64,000 bases of DNA from Scenedesmus sp. ARA3 (taxonomy: Eukaryota > Chlorophyta > Chlorophyceae > Sphaeropleales > Scenedesmaceae): the NCBI GenBank assembly GCA_004335835.1, contig RWJK01001811.1, positions 62,001-126,000 on the forward strand. Reading direction: 5' to 3'. The notes beneath the pieces were generated by a model, which ran no database searches, had not been told where the DNA came from, and was given only the letters and a program-made list of their open reading frames with translations. The position numbers and the translations under genes were made by a program. Positions 12,142-23,634 of this stretch are shown here, piece by piece. Positions within the stretch are counted from its first letter, which is position 1; every line of letters starts with the position of its first letter.

Positions 12142-13796
12142 GGTGGTGTAGCTGCTCAGCATGCTCAAACGCTCACTGGGCTTTGCCACTGGCAGAGGAC
12201 CCCGACCGCGTACAGCTGCGGCCCATGGTTGTACGGCAATGATGCATTGGTTGCCATATATTTTCGATGATCGGTGACTTGAGTGGCAAGTGACAGTATC
12301 TCTCCTGACCTATCTGACACCCTCCCTCATCTGGACTGTGCTGGTGCACGGTGGTTTAGTGTATGACCTGCATGCACGCGTACGTTATAACCCTCGATGT
12401 CAGTAGGGGTGGACGCGGCACCTCACCGCAAGACACGTTGTCCTGCTGGGCTGCTTTTGGCCTCATAAAGAAAGTTGCCGATTGCATACATTACAAGACC
12501 TGCGAAGACTGGGTGTCACACCCTAGGAGAGTCTAGGAGGTATCTAGAGGAATCTAGGAGGAATCTAGGAGAGTCTCCTACCATTCGCTAGGCACTCAGG
12601 TGTTGCGATGCAGACTCTGGAGGCGCCATGAGTTACAGATGCCATCTGTGCGCGCTACTAACACCAGGGCCTTTGAGTGTGTGCATGCATGCAGTGCTGT
12701 ACCAGCAGGATGCAAGCCGCTACGAGCCAATCAGTGGCGGCCACTGGCACAGTGCGCTGAGGGCATTGCTGACAGGACCGAAGCGAAGCAGAGCAATCAA
12801 CTTGATTGAGGTTCACCACTGCGTGGATGTAATTATATAACAGGGGTGAGGCCTTGGCACCTTAGACTCAAGTGACTTGAGCATCATTCCATGATCATGG
12901 CACTTGAGTCTAAGGTGCCGAGGCCTCACCCCTGTTGAATAATTACATCCACGCAGTGGTGAACCTCAGCCTGACGGCGTAGGTCGACGGGTCAGGCTAG
13001 AGAAGTGATGCACGCTCTCTCAAACAGCTGCCAGTACTCCAGACGCAACGTTCACTGCTACTGCCAGCCAGCTAGCAGCAGCAACGGCAAGTGTGTTTCC
13101 AGCTGACACAAATAGGCTTGAACAGCTGGCAGATCATCGAATTCTAAGGAGTTGCGCCAGCCACAAGATGTGCAGGGCACCAGCTGCAGCACAGTCACAC
13201 CCATCATCATCATCATGTTACTCATCAAGCCATAGCATCAACGCCATCACACCATGGGTAGGCAAGCATAGCCTTGAGCACCACGGAGATTTGTGCATGC
13301 CCAGAAAACACAACGGCATCTTACTAGGCAGAACAGCTAAACGCTGACAGCTGCCGCTGGCCTGCCAGCCGAGGGCCAGCTGCACGACTTGCCTGATGCA
13401 GTGCTTACTGCATGCATACAAGCAGCTTGGTCACATGATGAACCAGAAAAGTGCAGTGCCAACTGCGCACGAAGAAACGATCCAAATAGCACCAGCTGCA
13501 GCAGTGCCCGTAGCTGCAGCAGTGCCCGTTGATGCAGACTCCACGCCCAGGCCGTATTGCCAATAATCCGGCGGATTGCGATGCAGGACTCGCGCCACTA
13601 TCTACCTGCAGCGGCAGCAGCCGGTTGAGGCATGCCAGCAACTGCCAGCCAGAAGTCCATGCAACACAACAGCAGCAGGCTGCTGACTACGCTGCTGCCG
13701 GCGACTGTGGGCACCTGCCCTCACAAGTGGCCAATCCCGATCAGATAAGTCAAGAAGTTGGCAGGGCTCCGCTGCATGCAGCTATGCAACTAAATA
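12142..13796. other. Convergent intergenic region between LAP and SDR genes
   Basis: Holds a run of imperfect TCTAGGAG-type repeats at about 12530-12575 and the large inverted repeat at 12808-12967. No supported coding sequence. The nearest TGTAA downstream of each flanking stop lies in the inverted repeat. Confidence 0.6.
12808..12967. repeat. Near-perfect inverted repeat, 67-bp arms, 26-nt loop
   Basis: Left arm 12808-12874 begins GAGGTTCACCACTGCG; right arm 12901-12967 is its reverse complement with three mismatches (64 of 67 paired). The loop is 12875-12900. Transcription from either side would give a long hairpin. TGTAA, the green algal polyadenylation signal, is present in the left arm on the plus strand (12828-12832) and in the right arm on the minus strand (12943-12947). 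It could be a foldback MITE, a small-RNA precursor or a bidirectional 3'-end element. Confidence 0.9.
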
Positions 13797-15893
13797 CTAC
13801 TGCGACTTGAGGCTGCCCAGCCCACCATCCACTGCCAGCACCTGCCCTGTCACAAAGCTGTTGGCAGGGTCCAGCAGGAACGCCAGCGCTGCAGCCACCT
13901 CGTCAGGCTCCCCCACTCGCTTCAGCGGGTGCATGGCCTCGCTGGCTTTCAGCGCAGCAGGGTTGGACGTGATGCGCTCCGCGAGGGGCGTGCGGGTGAG
14001 GCCGGGCGCCACGCAGTTCACGCGGATGTTCTTCGGGGCGTAGGTGGCTGCAGACGAGCGCATCAGGCCTGCAAGGCAGCAGCCAGGCAGCCGCCAGGCG
14101 GCAGCGAGGCAGCAGGTGAGGAAATGGTGACAGTAACAGGGTAGCCGTCATGCCAGAGATGTGCAGTGATTGCCCTCACAAGTGTAAGAAGTTCAGGCTG
14201 CTGTTGTGATAAGCGTTTGCCGCGCAGCCAGGCAGCCATTTGTGGTGAACAGGCCCAACACAGACAGAAAGCAGTTGGTGGTGAGCCGGCCCAACACAAA
14301 AAGTGACTCTGCATTGCTGCAGATGCTGATGAAGCTCACGTGGCCAAACAGCAGCCTCCATGCAGGACAGGACCAGCAGGAACATTGCTAGCAAGCTCAT
14401 GCTGTGATGTGCTGCTGGAAGCCCAGTTGCTGTTGCTGCCTGATCCTACTGATTTGGCTGGCGCTCACCCATAACGCCTGCCTTAGCAGCTGCGATGGCC
14501 TCGTGATTGGGGATGCCGTGCTGCGCCACTGCTGATGCGCAAAAGGCGATGGAGCCACCTCCACTCTTCATCATTGCCTTCACGCTCGGCCGCAGGATGT
14601 TGAAGCAGCTGTACAGGTTTGTGCGCAGCACCTGCAGGGTGTAGGGAGATGCAGCAGGATATGCAGGCGGCAGGTGTGGCAGCGGAAGCAACAAGCACAC
14701 GTGCAGGCAAAAAGCTCCTGCGCCGCCATCAGCGAGGATGAGTCCCTTAGCCGATGGCGTGCAGCAGTACCATGGCTGCGCCAGCCATGTCCAACGCTGC
14801 TGCTGCTGCTGCTGCTGCTGCAGCAGCCGCTGCGCCTGTTGGTACTTTTCAGCAGCTGACAGCTGCACCAGCAACACCTGGATACTGTCACAACTGCAGA
14901 TGCTGCACATGCTTCCTTCTCATCAAGGCCGTTCGGTATAAGTATGCTGCTGCCGCGACTGCAGCTGCACTGTTGCAGCACACCCTGCAGCTTGCTTTGC
15001 TGCTGATGCCTCCTAAACTACTGAGCCTCAGCCCACCTGGTCAAAGTCTGCATCGCTGGTGGTGTGTGCCGACTTGAGCACAATGCTGCCCACACAATTG
15101 ACCACGCCGTCCACCCTGCCGTGTGCTGCCACTGCCTGGTTGATGACAGCCTCTGCCTGCAGCAGCGCAGCACAACACAGACAGGACCGGTATGGAGTTG
15201 CAACAGTAAGACCGCGCCCTTGGCTTTACTGCAGCAGCCGTTGCAGATGCCAGAAGGCTATTGGGCAGTGCAGTTGCGATGGCGCCAGTGCTGCGGCACG
15301 ATCCAGCAGCTGCAACTGGATGAACGGAATGCAGGCATGATGACCACAACAGCAGTTGCATGTTCATTGACCATCAAGACCGCAAACACTCCAAACAGCA
15401 GCCACACACACCTAAACAACAAGCTGTTGCTGCTGCAGCAGAAACATCACTTGCCTGCTTGGGATCGCATGGGTCTCCCAGCAGGGGCACGCCTCCTCCT
15501 ATGCTGCTGACCAGCTGCTGCAGCCTGCCCTCATCCCGCCCTGCCAGCACGACTGTGGCGCCAGGCTGTGCCAGCAGGCGCTTGCTCAGCGCAGAGCCAA
15601 TCCCGCCAGATGCACCAAACACCACATACACTGCAGGTGGTGAATGACAACAACGTTCAGCAAAGCAGCTGAGAGGCTGGTTTGCTCACAGTATGAGGCA
15701 TTGCTGGGGAGGCATGTGGTCCACACAGCAGGAGCTTCTGCAGGAACATCATGAGTGGGTGGTGGCACGTGGCTAGCCTGCGCCACTTACCTGGTGGGGC
15801 CTTGCTGCTTGTGCTAAAGCTTTCATAGCTGTAAGCCGCAGATGGCCTGCATCTGTTGAAAGCCCGGACTCCTCTCTGCAGCACTCCCGCCAT
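13797..15893 (-). CDS. Short-chain dehydrogenase/reductase (FabG-like), probably organellar, catalytic Tyr replaced
   Basis: Five exons, 15893-15791, 15630-15455, 15156-15037, 14631-14469 and 14068-13797 (TAG), keep frame to 277 residues. The N-terminus ([20 protein letters not shown] ...) is Arg/Ser/Ala-rich and acid-poor, like a mitochondrial or plastid targeting peptide. Rossmann motif FGASGGIG binds NAD(P). NCVGS replaces the usual NNAG, and [16 protein letters not shown] is the C-terminal SDR signature. In the active-site segment [12 protein letters not shown] the Lys is present, but the Tyr four residues before it is Ile. The intron after 15455 uses a GC donor (CAG|GCAAGT), which is needed to join DPKQ to AEAVINQ. 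Substrate unknown; FabG-like reductase chemistry cannot be assumed. A longer in-frame start exists at 15989. Confidence 0.88.
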
Positions 15894-16217
15894 GGTGTGG
15901 CTTGTGAGTGATGGTGCTGGCTGTTGGTGCCTTTTGAAACAAAAATAATGCCACCAAACCAATAACGTTGGTGATGACTTTTCCAGCAAGAGTACAAGCG
16001 CGATGCCGGGCTTCGACTGCAGCGATTCTTCTTGTTATTGCAGCTGAGCAGGCAACCAATTGAGAGGCCTGGCATAACTAGTAGAGATCAAGGAAGTCGA
16101 ATTGTGCGCCGATCAGTCCTTAGACTTTCGCCGATGACAAACCGTTCTCACGCACAGCACTGCTCGCAGTCACTTCGCCCCGTTGACGCTGCTTGAAGCT
16201 GCTTCTAGCATCGTGAC
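15894..16217. promoter_or_regulatory. Short divergent intergenic region (SDR and L2HGDH)
   Basis: Only 324 bp separate the start codons of two divergent genes, so this must hold both 5' UTRs and both promoters or one shared promoter. No clear TATA box or named element was identified. Both neighbours have targeting-type N-termini. Confidence 0.6.
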
Positions 16218-18962
16218 ATGCTCAGTTGCTGCAGGTACATCGCTAAGTGTACAGCGACAGTCAGAAGTACAGTAGTTGGAGCTGCTTGTGCTGGTGCTGC
16301 TGCTGCTGCCTGCTTTGGCACAGCTCCACCACCCTTCCGCCAGCGCTCATTTGCTTCAAGCAGCCCCGCTCGTCATCAAGAGCCAGATGTCGTGGACTGT
16401 GTAGTAGTTGGCGCAGGTGAGCCAATGCAAGGAGCAAAGTTGCTGCAAAGTCGAGTGTGTATCTCCTGATCAACCAGGTGTGTTGCGGCACCAACACATT
16501 GGTGTGTCCCACTCTATGTTTGCGCTTGCATGAGTAGACTGGCTATGTCAGCAGCATAGGTGTCACAGTAGCCTTGGCGCTGCTGTCAACTCGCATCCCA
16601 AACACAAACTCACCAGCAGCATGCAGCAGCAGCGCGTACGTCACACATGTAGTCCTTGTTCAAGCAGCGCAGCACGGCTGCACACCGGTTTGTTGCAGCA
16701 CAGCAGCGCCATCAGCCTCTCATAGCTGCCCTTGCAGCATCAACAGCAGCAGGTGTTGGACACTCCCCACCATCCGCATGATAAACTGCCCCCGCCATCT
16801 ATTCCCAAGCATGGCCCAGGGTTAACTTCCCGTTCATTGTTCACCAGGGGTGGTAGGGCTGGCATGTGCGCGGGCAGCAGCACAGGCAGGGCTGGAGGTG
16901 GTGCTGCTGGAGCAGGAGGCCAGCTACGGCACTGCCACCAGCTCACGCCACTCAGAGGTCATCCATGCAGGCATCTATTACCCAGCAGGTGCGTCAGCAG
17001 TGGTTATGCCCGCAGGGCTTACGAACGCGCTGTATCATAGTTGTGCTCAGCAGCCTGTGGTTCAAAAAGACAGCCCAGGTCATCCGTGCAGGCATCTACT
17101 ACCCCGCAGGTGCGTCAGCAGTGGCTATGGGTTCTTGAGGGCAGTTGGCTGGAGCATGCAGACGCGTTGTGCTGTTGCGCAGCATGCTGCTGCGCATGTA
17201 CAGGTGTGCATGCACAGCTGTAGCAATGTTGATCTGCAGGGCTCGCCAAAGCCTTCTTGCACGTGTTGAAGGCCGGGCAGCCTTTGCTTGTGGTGACAGC
17301 ACAGAGCGGGGGAGGACTAAGCGAGTGGAAATGTACACGACGGCACAGATTGTGCCAAGACCCACATGTCAAGTACAATTTCACTGTCAACATGTACACT
17401 CCGTATCTCGACTGAAGTCTCTGCTGTGCAGTGCCTAGTGAACACATCAGCAAAGGTCCCACGGCTCTGCAGTCTGCACTGCTGTTTCGGTTGGCAAGCA
17501 GTCTCGTGTGCCATTCGAAGACCCTGTCTTGCTGATGATCTGCAGCTATGGCCTTCTGCTGTCAACGCTCCCAGTTTCTGCTGCCACCCCACCCCACTGT
17601 TCCATTTCTGCTCTCTCCCCCATGGCGCTCCGCATCTGCAGCTGCCGCTTTGTGCTGATGATGTGTGCTGCTGCCCCGCTGCATCTGTGGCTACAGGAAG
17701 CCTCAAGGCGCGCTTCTGTGTGCAGGGCAAGCAGCTGCTATACGAGTACTGCAAGGATAAGGGCATTGCCCACAGCAACATAGGCAAGCTGATTGTGGCA
17801 GCCAATGAGCGGTGAGATCAGGCATGCTGCTCATGTCCAGCCTTGCTGCAGCTGCTGGACGTTGCTTGCTGCTGTGCTGTGTTCAGCTCTGCTTGCTGCA
17901 GCAAGCGCAGCTGGTGTCACCTCCCAGTGCAGCATGCAAGCAACACAGCACGGATGACAAACTAGCCCAGCATGCACCGTGTCACTGACAAGTTGCTGCA
18001 CTGTGTGCTGCAGGCAGCTACCGCAGCTCCTGCAGCTGAAGGCGTTTGCAGCAGCCAACGGTGTCACGGACCTGCAGCTACTGTCTGGCAGTGAAGCTGC
18101 AGCAGCAGAGCCTGAGCTTGCTGCAGCAGCAGCGCTGCTGTCACCCTCAACAGGCATACTAGACAGCCATGGCTACATGGCAGCACTGTTGGCAGATGCT
18201 GAAGCAGCTGGGGCAGTGTTTGCTACTCACAGCCGCGTGCTCGGCGTACGCCAGATGCCTGGGATGCATGGCAGTGCAGGCAGCAGCGCCAGCAGCAGTG
18301 TGACCAGTCACAAGGATGTTCACGACGTCCAGCAGGGTGCAAGGCGAGCTGCAAGCAATAGCAGCAGCAGCAGCAGTGCCTGGCGCACGCCTCGTCAGAA
18401 GCTGCTCGTGGATGTGCAGGACAGCAGCAGTGGCAGCATCACCCAGCTGGCGACACGCTGGCTGGTCAATGCCGCAGGCTTGCAGGCACAGGCTCTGCCG
18501 GTGGCTGGAATGCCGCGCAGCGCAGTGCCGAAGCAGTACTTGGCCAAGGGCAGCTACTTCACGTGTGTACAGCGTGCCCCTTTCAGCCGCCTCATTTACC
18601 CGCTTCCAGAAGATGGCGGCTTGGGTGTGCACCTCACGCTGGACCTAGCTGGCCAAGCCAAGTTTGGGCCCGATGTTGAGTGGGTGGATCGCATTGACTA
18701 TTCAGTTGACCCACGCCGCGCTGCCGTGTTTTATCCGGCGATCCGCAGCTACTGGCCTGGCTTGCAGGACCATTCGCTGCAGCCGGGGTACTGTGGGGTG
18801 CGGCCGAAAACAACAGGGCCAGGGCAGCCGGCGGCTGACTTTGTGCTGGCTGGCGAGGCGCAGCATGGGGTTCATGGTTTGGTGTGTTTGTACGGGATCG
18901 AGTCTCCTGGGCTTACAAGCTCACTGGCCTTAGCGGAGGCGGTACTGAACATGCTGCAGTAG
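16218..18962 (+). CDS. L2HGDH: L-2-hydroxyglutarate dehydrogenase, mitochondrial, FAD-dependent
   Basis: Oxidises L-2-hydroxyglutarate to 2-oxoglutarate, a metabolite-repair reaction. Four exons, 16218-16416, 16848-16988, 17697-17811 and 18014-18962 (TAG), keep frame to 467 residues. The N-terminus (ending [18 protein letters not shown]) looks mitochondrial. The FAD-binding motif [20 protein letters not shown] spans the first intron, followed by [48 protein letters not shown] and [17 protein letters not shown], all family hallmarks. A Ser/Gln-rich insertion follows [10 protein letters not shown] (about 18270-18380) and is probably a surface loop. A ghost copy of the second exon's end lies in the next intron. 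Confidence 0.93.
17070..17120 (+). repeat. Ghost copy of exon end (L2HGDH intron)
   Basis: The segment encoding [11 protein letters not shown] with its donor (16956-17005) recurs at 17077-17125 as [11 protein letters not shown], followed again by GTGCGTCAGCAGTGG. The copy lacks its own exon start and lies inside the intron. Confidence 0.85.
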
Positions 18963-21571
18963 GGCAGGTTTGTGAAATTGGTGAATCACAGAGCTGCTCG
19001 ACTGCAAGCACCAACAACAATGCAAGCTGCACACCTGCAAGAACTGCTGGTCCAGGAGAGCCGCGCCTATACTCCCCTGGCGCTCCGTGTGGGCTGCCCA
19101 TGCAAGCAATGCTGCGGTTTGTTCTGACATGCTTCAAACATGTGTTACGTGACACTGGTTTTGTGGAGCGGCCCATTACCACTGATGTTTTAGGACAGGG
19201 CCTGGCACAGATTTGGCTGTGATTCGGTTGGTGACAGGTAGAGTCACTCTCGATCGGATCAGGTACAGTCTGTGCTCCATGGCGGCCTCAGAGTGTGTTT
19301 GTGTACTACACAGCCTAGTAGGCTTGTATGCTGCACGCTGCAGCAGCTGCACAGCTGCGTTCGAGGCCAGTGGAGCGCTGTGCTTAATGGATGTACAGAT
19401 GTTGACTGGTGCATCAGGTGCTTGGTCACCGACCCAATGCCAGCAGTCAGCCCAATGCCATGTGCACTGTCAACCCAGCCCACATATCACTGTCTGGTAA
19501 CATACAAAGGTGCACGTACACGTGCGCGCTGACAGCCGTGGTCCTCATGGCATGGCCCCTATCAGTGTTGCCACCCTCACCCCTAATCCTCACCCACTGC
19601 CACGGGCGACCACCAGTGGTGGTCCGTCAGGGGTGCTGTGATGCTTCACCGTCAACACAGTGTTGTGAGCCCCGCATTCTGGTTTCGAATATGTTTGATT
19701 AATTAACGCTTTTGAACATGCAACTGAACTCCGGCTGGCGACACTCGCTGCAGTCGCCGATTGCAAGATCTACTAACAAATACGCGTAGGCACACTGTTG
19801 ACCTTGTTTCGTGCTGAATTAACCTACAAGATCCATATCGTCTTGCTTGGTCACCGCCTGCTAGGCTATTGTCACAGTCGCTGTTGTGTCATGGGTGCCC
19901 AGCCAGGCGGACTGGTGACCAGTGCAGGCTGACTAGCTGGCACTCCAGTGCCGCACTGACGGGCTTTGCAGCAGGGTCTGGTACAATTCGGGGTGTGCTT
20001 CTGCAAGTGAATGTGATCCTGTTTTGTTTGCTTGCAACAACATTCTCAGCACGGGCAAATGCCTGTCACCTTTCATTGTCTCAGATTTGCGGTGTGCATA
20101 ATACGTGCAGACATAATGGAGTATTGCTCCCTCCTGTTGCTGCTCCAGTGGGGCGCGGGGACAATGGCGTTGATGCCATGGCTTGATGGGTAACATGTTG
20201 CTGATGATGCATCGCGTGCAAACCAGAAAACCGCAATGTGGCTGAAGTGACTTCTGGCCAAGATCACCGAAAGCATGATGCAAGTGCCCTTACACATTCA
20301 AAAAAGCACAATGACAAAGCACTGCATGCCTGTAGACATCTGGCACACTCTCTGTCAACAGCTCACTCTCGCCAAACGCAGCAGCCTAAGAGATGCGTGG
20401 TAACATGTGCACACAACAGCAGAGCTGATGTGTCCGCCTTACAGCCGACTGCATGGCAGCACAGGGGACTGCATGTACTGTTGTACATCATAAGGTGGCA
20501 TTGTGCTGCACTATTCCTAAGCACTTCTGGTGTTTATTTCCAGCAGCGGAGCAACACTGAAGTTAGTGTGCAAGCACGCGCTCCCAGCTCCAGGCAACAA
20601 CAATGTACCAGCAACCACCTACAAGCAATCACCATCACTGGTGGTGGTGAAACAGATGCTGCTTGCAAGCCACAGTTCACATCTGTCGTACAGCTGAACA
20701 CTGTATGGTTGTGGCGCCATGCACAGCTGACTGCGGCTGATCTCAACAAGGGCTGTGCACTCACAAGTGATGTATGCTGACCAAAACTCCAATCCCAGAT
20801 GACCTCAGGCGACCAACTGATCCTGCTGTTCATTAAACCACCCAGGCGAGCAAATTGTTACGTTGGCGTAAACTTAAGAGGCACAACACGGCAGATGTGC
20901 ATGCTGGATTGACGTGCTCAGCGCACTATCACTGTAAGCCTTGCTTCGTGGGTGCAGCAGCCAAGCCAGTGAAGGCATCCGTTCCAGTGCTAACCTCATT
21001 TGTTGCGGGTTTCGGTGCAGAAGTCAACTGGTTGGCTGCACAAGAGTATTTGCAGCCAGCCAGTTGTCAGCATCGATCTGGCAGACAGCCATGGCTGCGT
21101 GGTACCACTACATTCACGCAGCGTGCCCAACACCTCAAGGCACCAGCTAAAACAGGCCAGCACATTGCCACTGTCCTACCACCCAATCGGCACTGACAAC
21201 AACACAACATGCTTGGCCTGATGGGCCATCAGTTATTAGGCGATGGCAGCAAACATGCACCAGGCAAAGTAGGAAGCTGCCTGGACGCCATGACTGGGGC
21301 AGCAGCCATACAGTTTGTGCCCTCGGTTTGTTGCTGAAAAGAGGAAATGGAATGGTCTGCATGCAGATGCAGACCTGCTGCAATGATGCCACACAACAAG
21401 ACCAACAAGGCCTTGCAGCAAACACACACCACCCAGCTGATACAAGTCTGTGCAGCACATACAAAGCTGAGACATTCTTTGTCAGACATTCTCTTTCTTG
21501 TTGTTTTTCATAAGTCGACAAGTGTGTGATGAGTGCTGCAGCAAACTGCGCAGCCCCAGTGCTGCATCAGC

Positions 21572-21605
<34 letters not shown>

Positions 21606-22370
21606 CAACCAAACGCTTCCTCAACTGTGAGGGGTGTGAATAATGTTACGAAGTGCCGTGATGTATATGGGTCCAACAACCCCCATGTTCAACAAACAGT
21701 GTTGGAAGAACAGCGTGTCAGTTGTGACCTATGACAGTCCCGTGCAGTGCAGTGCACACGACATGATCCAGCAAAACCGCAAGCAGGCCAGCATGTTTTC
21801 ACACGCCCCACCACTGCAAGTCGTGCCGCACATGCCTAACAGGCAAAACAGGAAGGGGAAGGCACTAGAAAGGGAGCCCGAGCAAGCCGGCACTAGCCTG
21901 GTGCGTGTACCGGTATTCTTTGCAGTTGCTATCCTCCGATCTACCATGTAGCACATGTCGTGCAAAATGCAGAGCACACATGTACACACCAGCGCAAACC
22001 AAAGCACCCCAGCAAATGGCAGGAGCGCAAGTTCAACGTAAACGGCAACCGCTGCGCTGGCTACTCTCTGCAACAACGTAATGTACAGCGCTTGAACCTC
22101 AGGCAGTGATACTAAGAAGTGCATAACATATATAGGATGCCCTAGCATGCAGCAATGCACTGCCTGTGCATCAAAGCTGCAAGCAATCCAGGAACTGTCA
22201 ACATTGCAGCACGCCACAAGCCACGTGTGCCTGCTGTTTGCACCGAGAGCTGAAAACTGCCGCACCACACGTGCGCACGAAACACAATGGGCACCAGGGA
22301 TAGCCCAGCCAAAGGAGCTCCGGAGGGTTTCATTAGGTTGAATGAGCAGCAGCACTGCCCAGACACGTGC
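18963..22370. other. Intergenic, no supported gene
   Basis: About 3.4 kb with only scattered chance frames. A CAG run of about ten units lies at 21571-21604. A 208-codon minus-strand frame at 21729-22355 starts just below the SBP stop and has hydrophobic stretches, but shows no recognisable domain and may be 3' UTR. Confidence 0.5.
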
Positions 22371-23594
22371 CTAAGCAGGCTGCTGCAGCTGCCCCATCAT
22401 CTGCTGCACCTCTTGAAGCTGCTGCTGCAGCTGCTGCATGTGTGCAGTCAGCCGCCCGACAACCGCGGCCCTTGCGGACTTTGGCACAGCGCGCACATCA
22501 GCAACAGCAACCTCAGGTGGCTCCTGCGCGGCTGCTCTGCTGCTCAATGCGTGCGCTGCCAGCAGTGTGGCGTCAGCGGCAGCACTGCCAGCGCCCCTGG
22601 CACCAGCGCAGAGTGCTTGACTGCCGGCAGGAGGAAGCCTGGCCATAGCTGTGTGCAGTGCTACACAAGGGATGCTGCCGCTTGCGTAGCAGGCTGGGTG
22701 TTGCAGCTGAGTGTGCTGTGCTGCAGGTGGCATGGCCCAGGCATCTCCGGCTGCCACTGCTGCTGCAGGTACTCCCGCCAGCTTCCTGCTCACTGCAACA
22801 GATGCTGCTGCTGCTGCTGCTGAGTAAGGGCCAGGCACGGTCTGCTGCCTGCCAGATACAACCGCAAACGGCGCAGAGGCAGGCGGCAAAGCAGATGCAG
22901 CAGCAGCAGCTGCAGGCGCTGGTGCTGATGCAGCAGGGGTGCTCACAAGACCTGCTGCAGCAGCTGCTGCCAGCTCTTGCATCAGCAGCCGTTCCAGCTC
23001 ACAGGCAATTGGGTCTGCTGCGCCATTGCTGCTGCCAATGCTGCCCTGATGCAGCAGTGCTGGCTGCCGCGGAGCAGCGGCAGCATCTAGCTGCACCTCT
23101 GTCAATCCGTACTGCGGTGGACTGCTGGAGGTCAGGTCAGTGCGGCATTGAGGCACAGCACAACGAGCATCAGCGGCACTTCCTGCTGCTGCTGCTGCTG
23201 CTGCTGCTGCCGCCGCTGCTGCCGCTGCTGCTGCTGCTGCCCCAGGTGCTTGATCAGCGGCTGCCAAGCCTGGCGCGCTGCGTGAGCCCCTGCCTGTGTG
23301 GATGGGTTGAACACTGCAGGCGTTTGCTACGGCCTGTTGCCAGCTTCCTGTTGCAAGTAGATGCGCGCTGGTGGCGACCTGCTGCTGCTGCTGCTGCTGC
23401 TGTTCATATGGCTTCAGCTTCTGTAGCATGTCAGTTTGGCTGGCAACTGCCTGCTGCTCCATGAAGCGCTGCCTGCGCCGTTCCAGGCCGTTCCTTTGCT
23501 GCTGCTGTTCCAGGCCGCTCCTGTGCTGTTGCTGTTCCAGGACACTGCCCCAGCTATCAAGCGCCTGCACAGCTCCTATGTTGGCAGCAGCCGT

Positions 23595-23634
<40 letters not shown>

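Noticed and set aside
21729..22355. 208-codon hydrophobic minus-strand frame
   Set aside because: It begins 16 bases past the SBP stop, has no recognisable domain or splice partner and is probably 3' UTR or intergenic.
23132..23464. Leu- or Cys-rich plus-strand frames opposite the SBP gene
   Set aside because: They are shadows of poly-Gln and poly-Ala codons on the minus strand.
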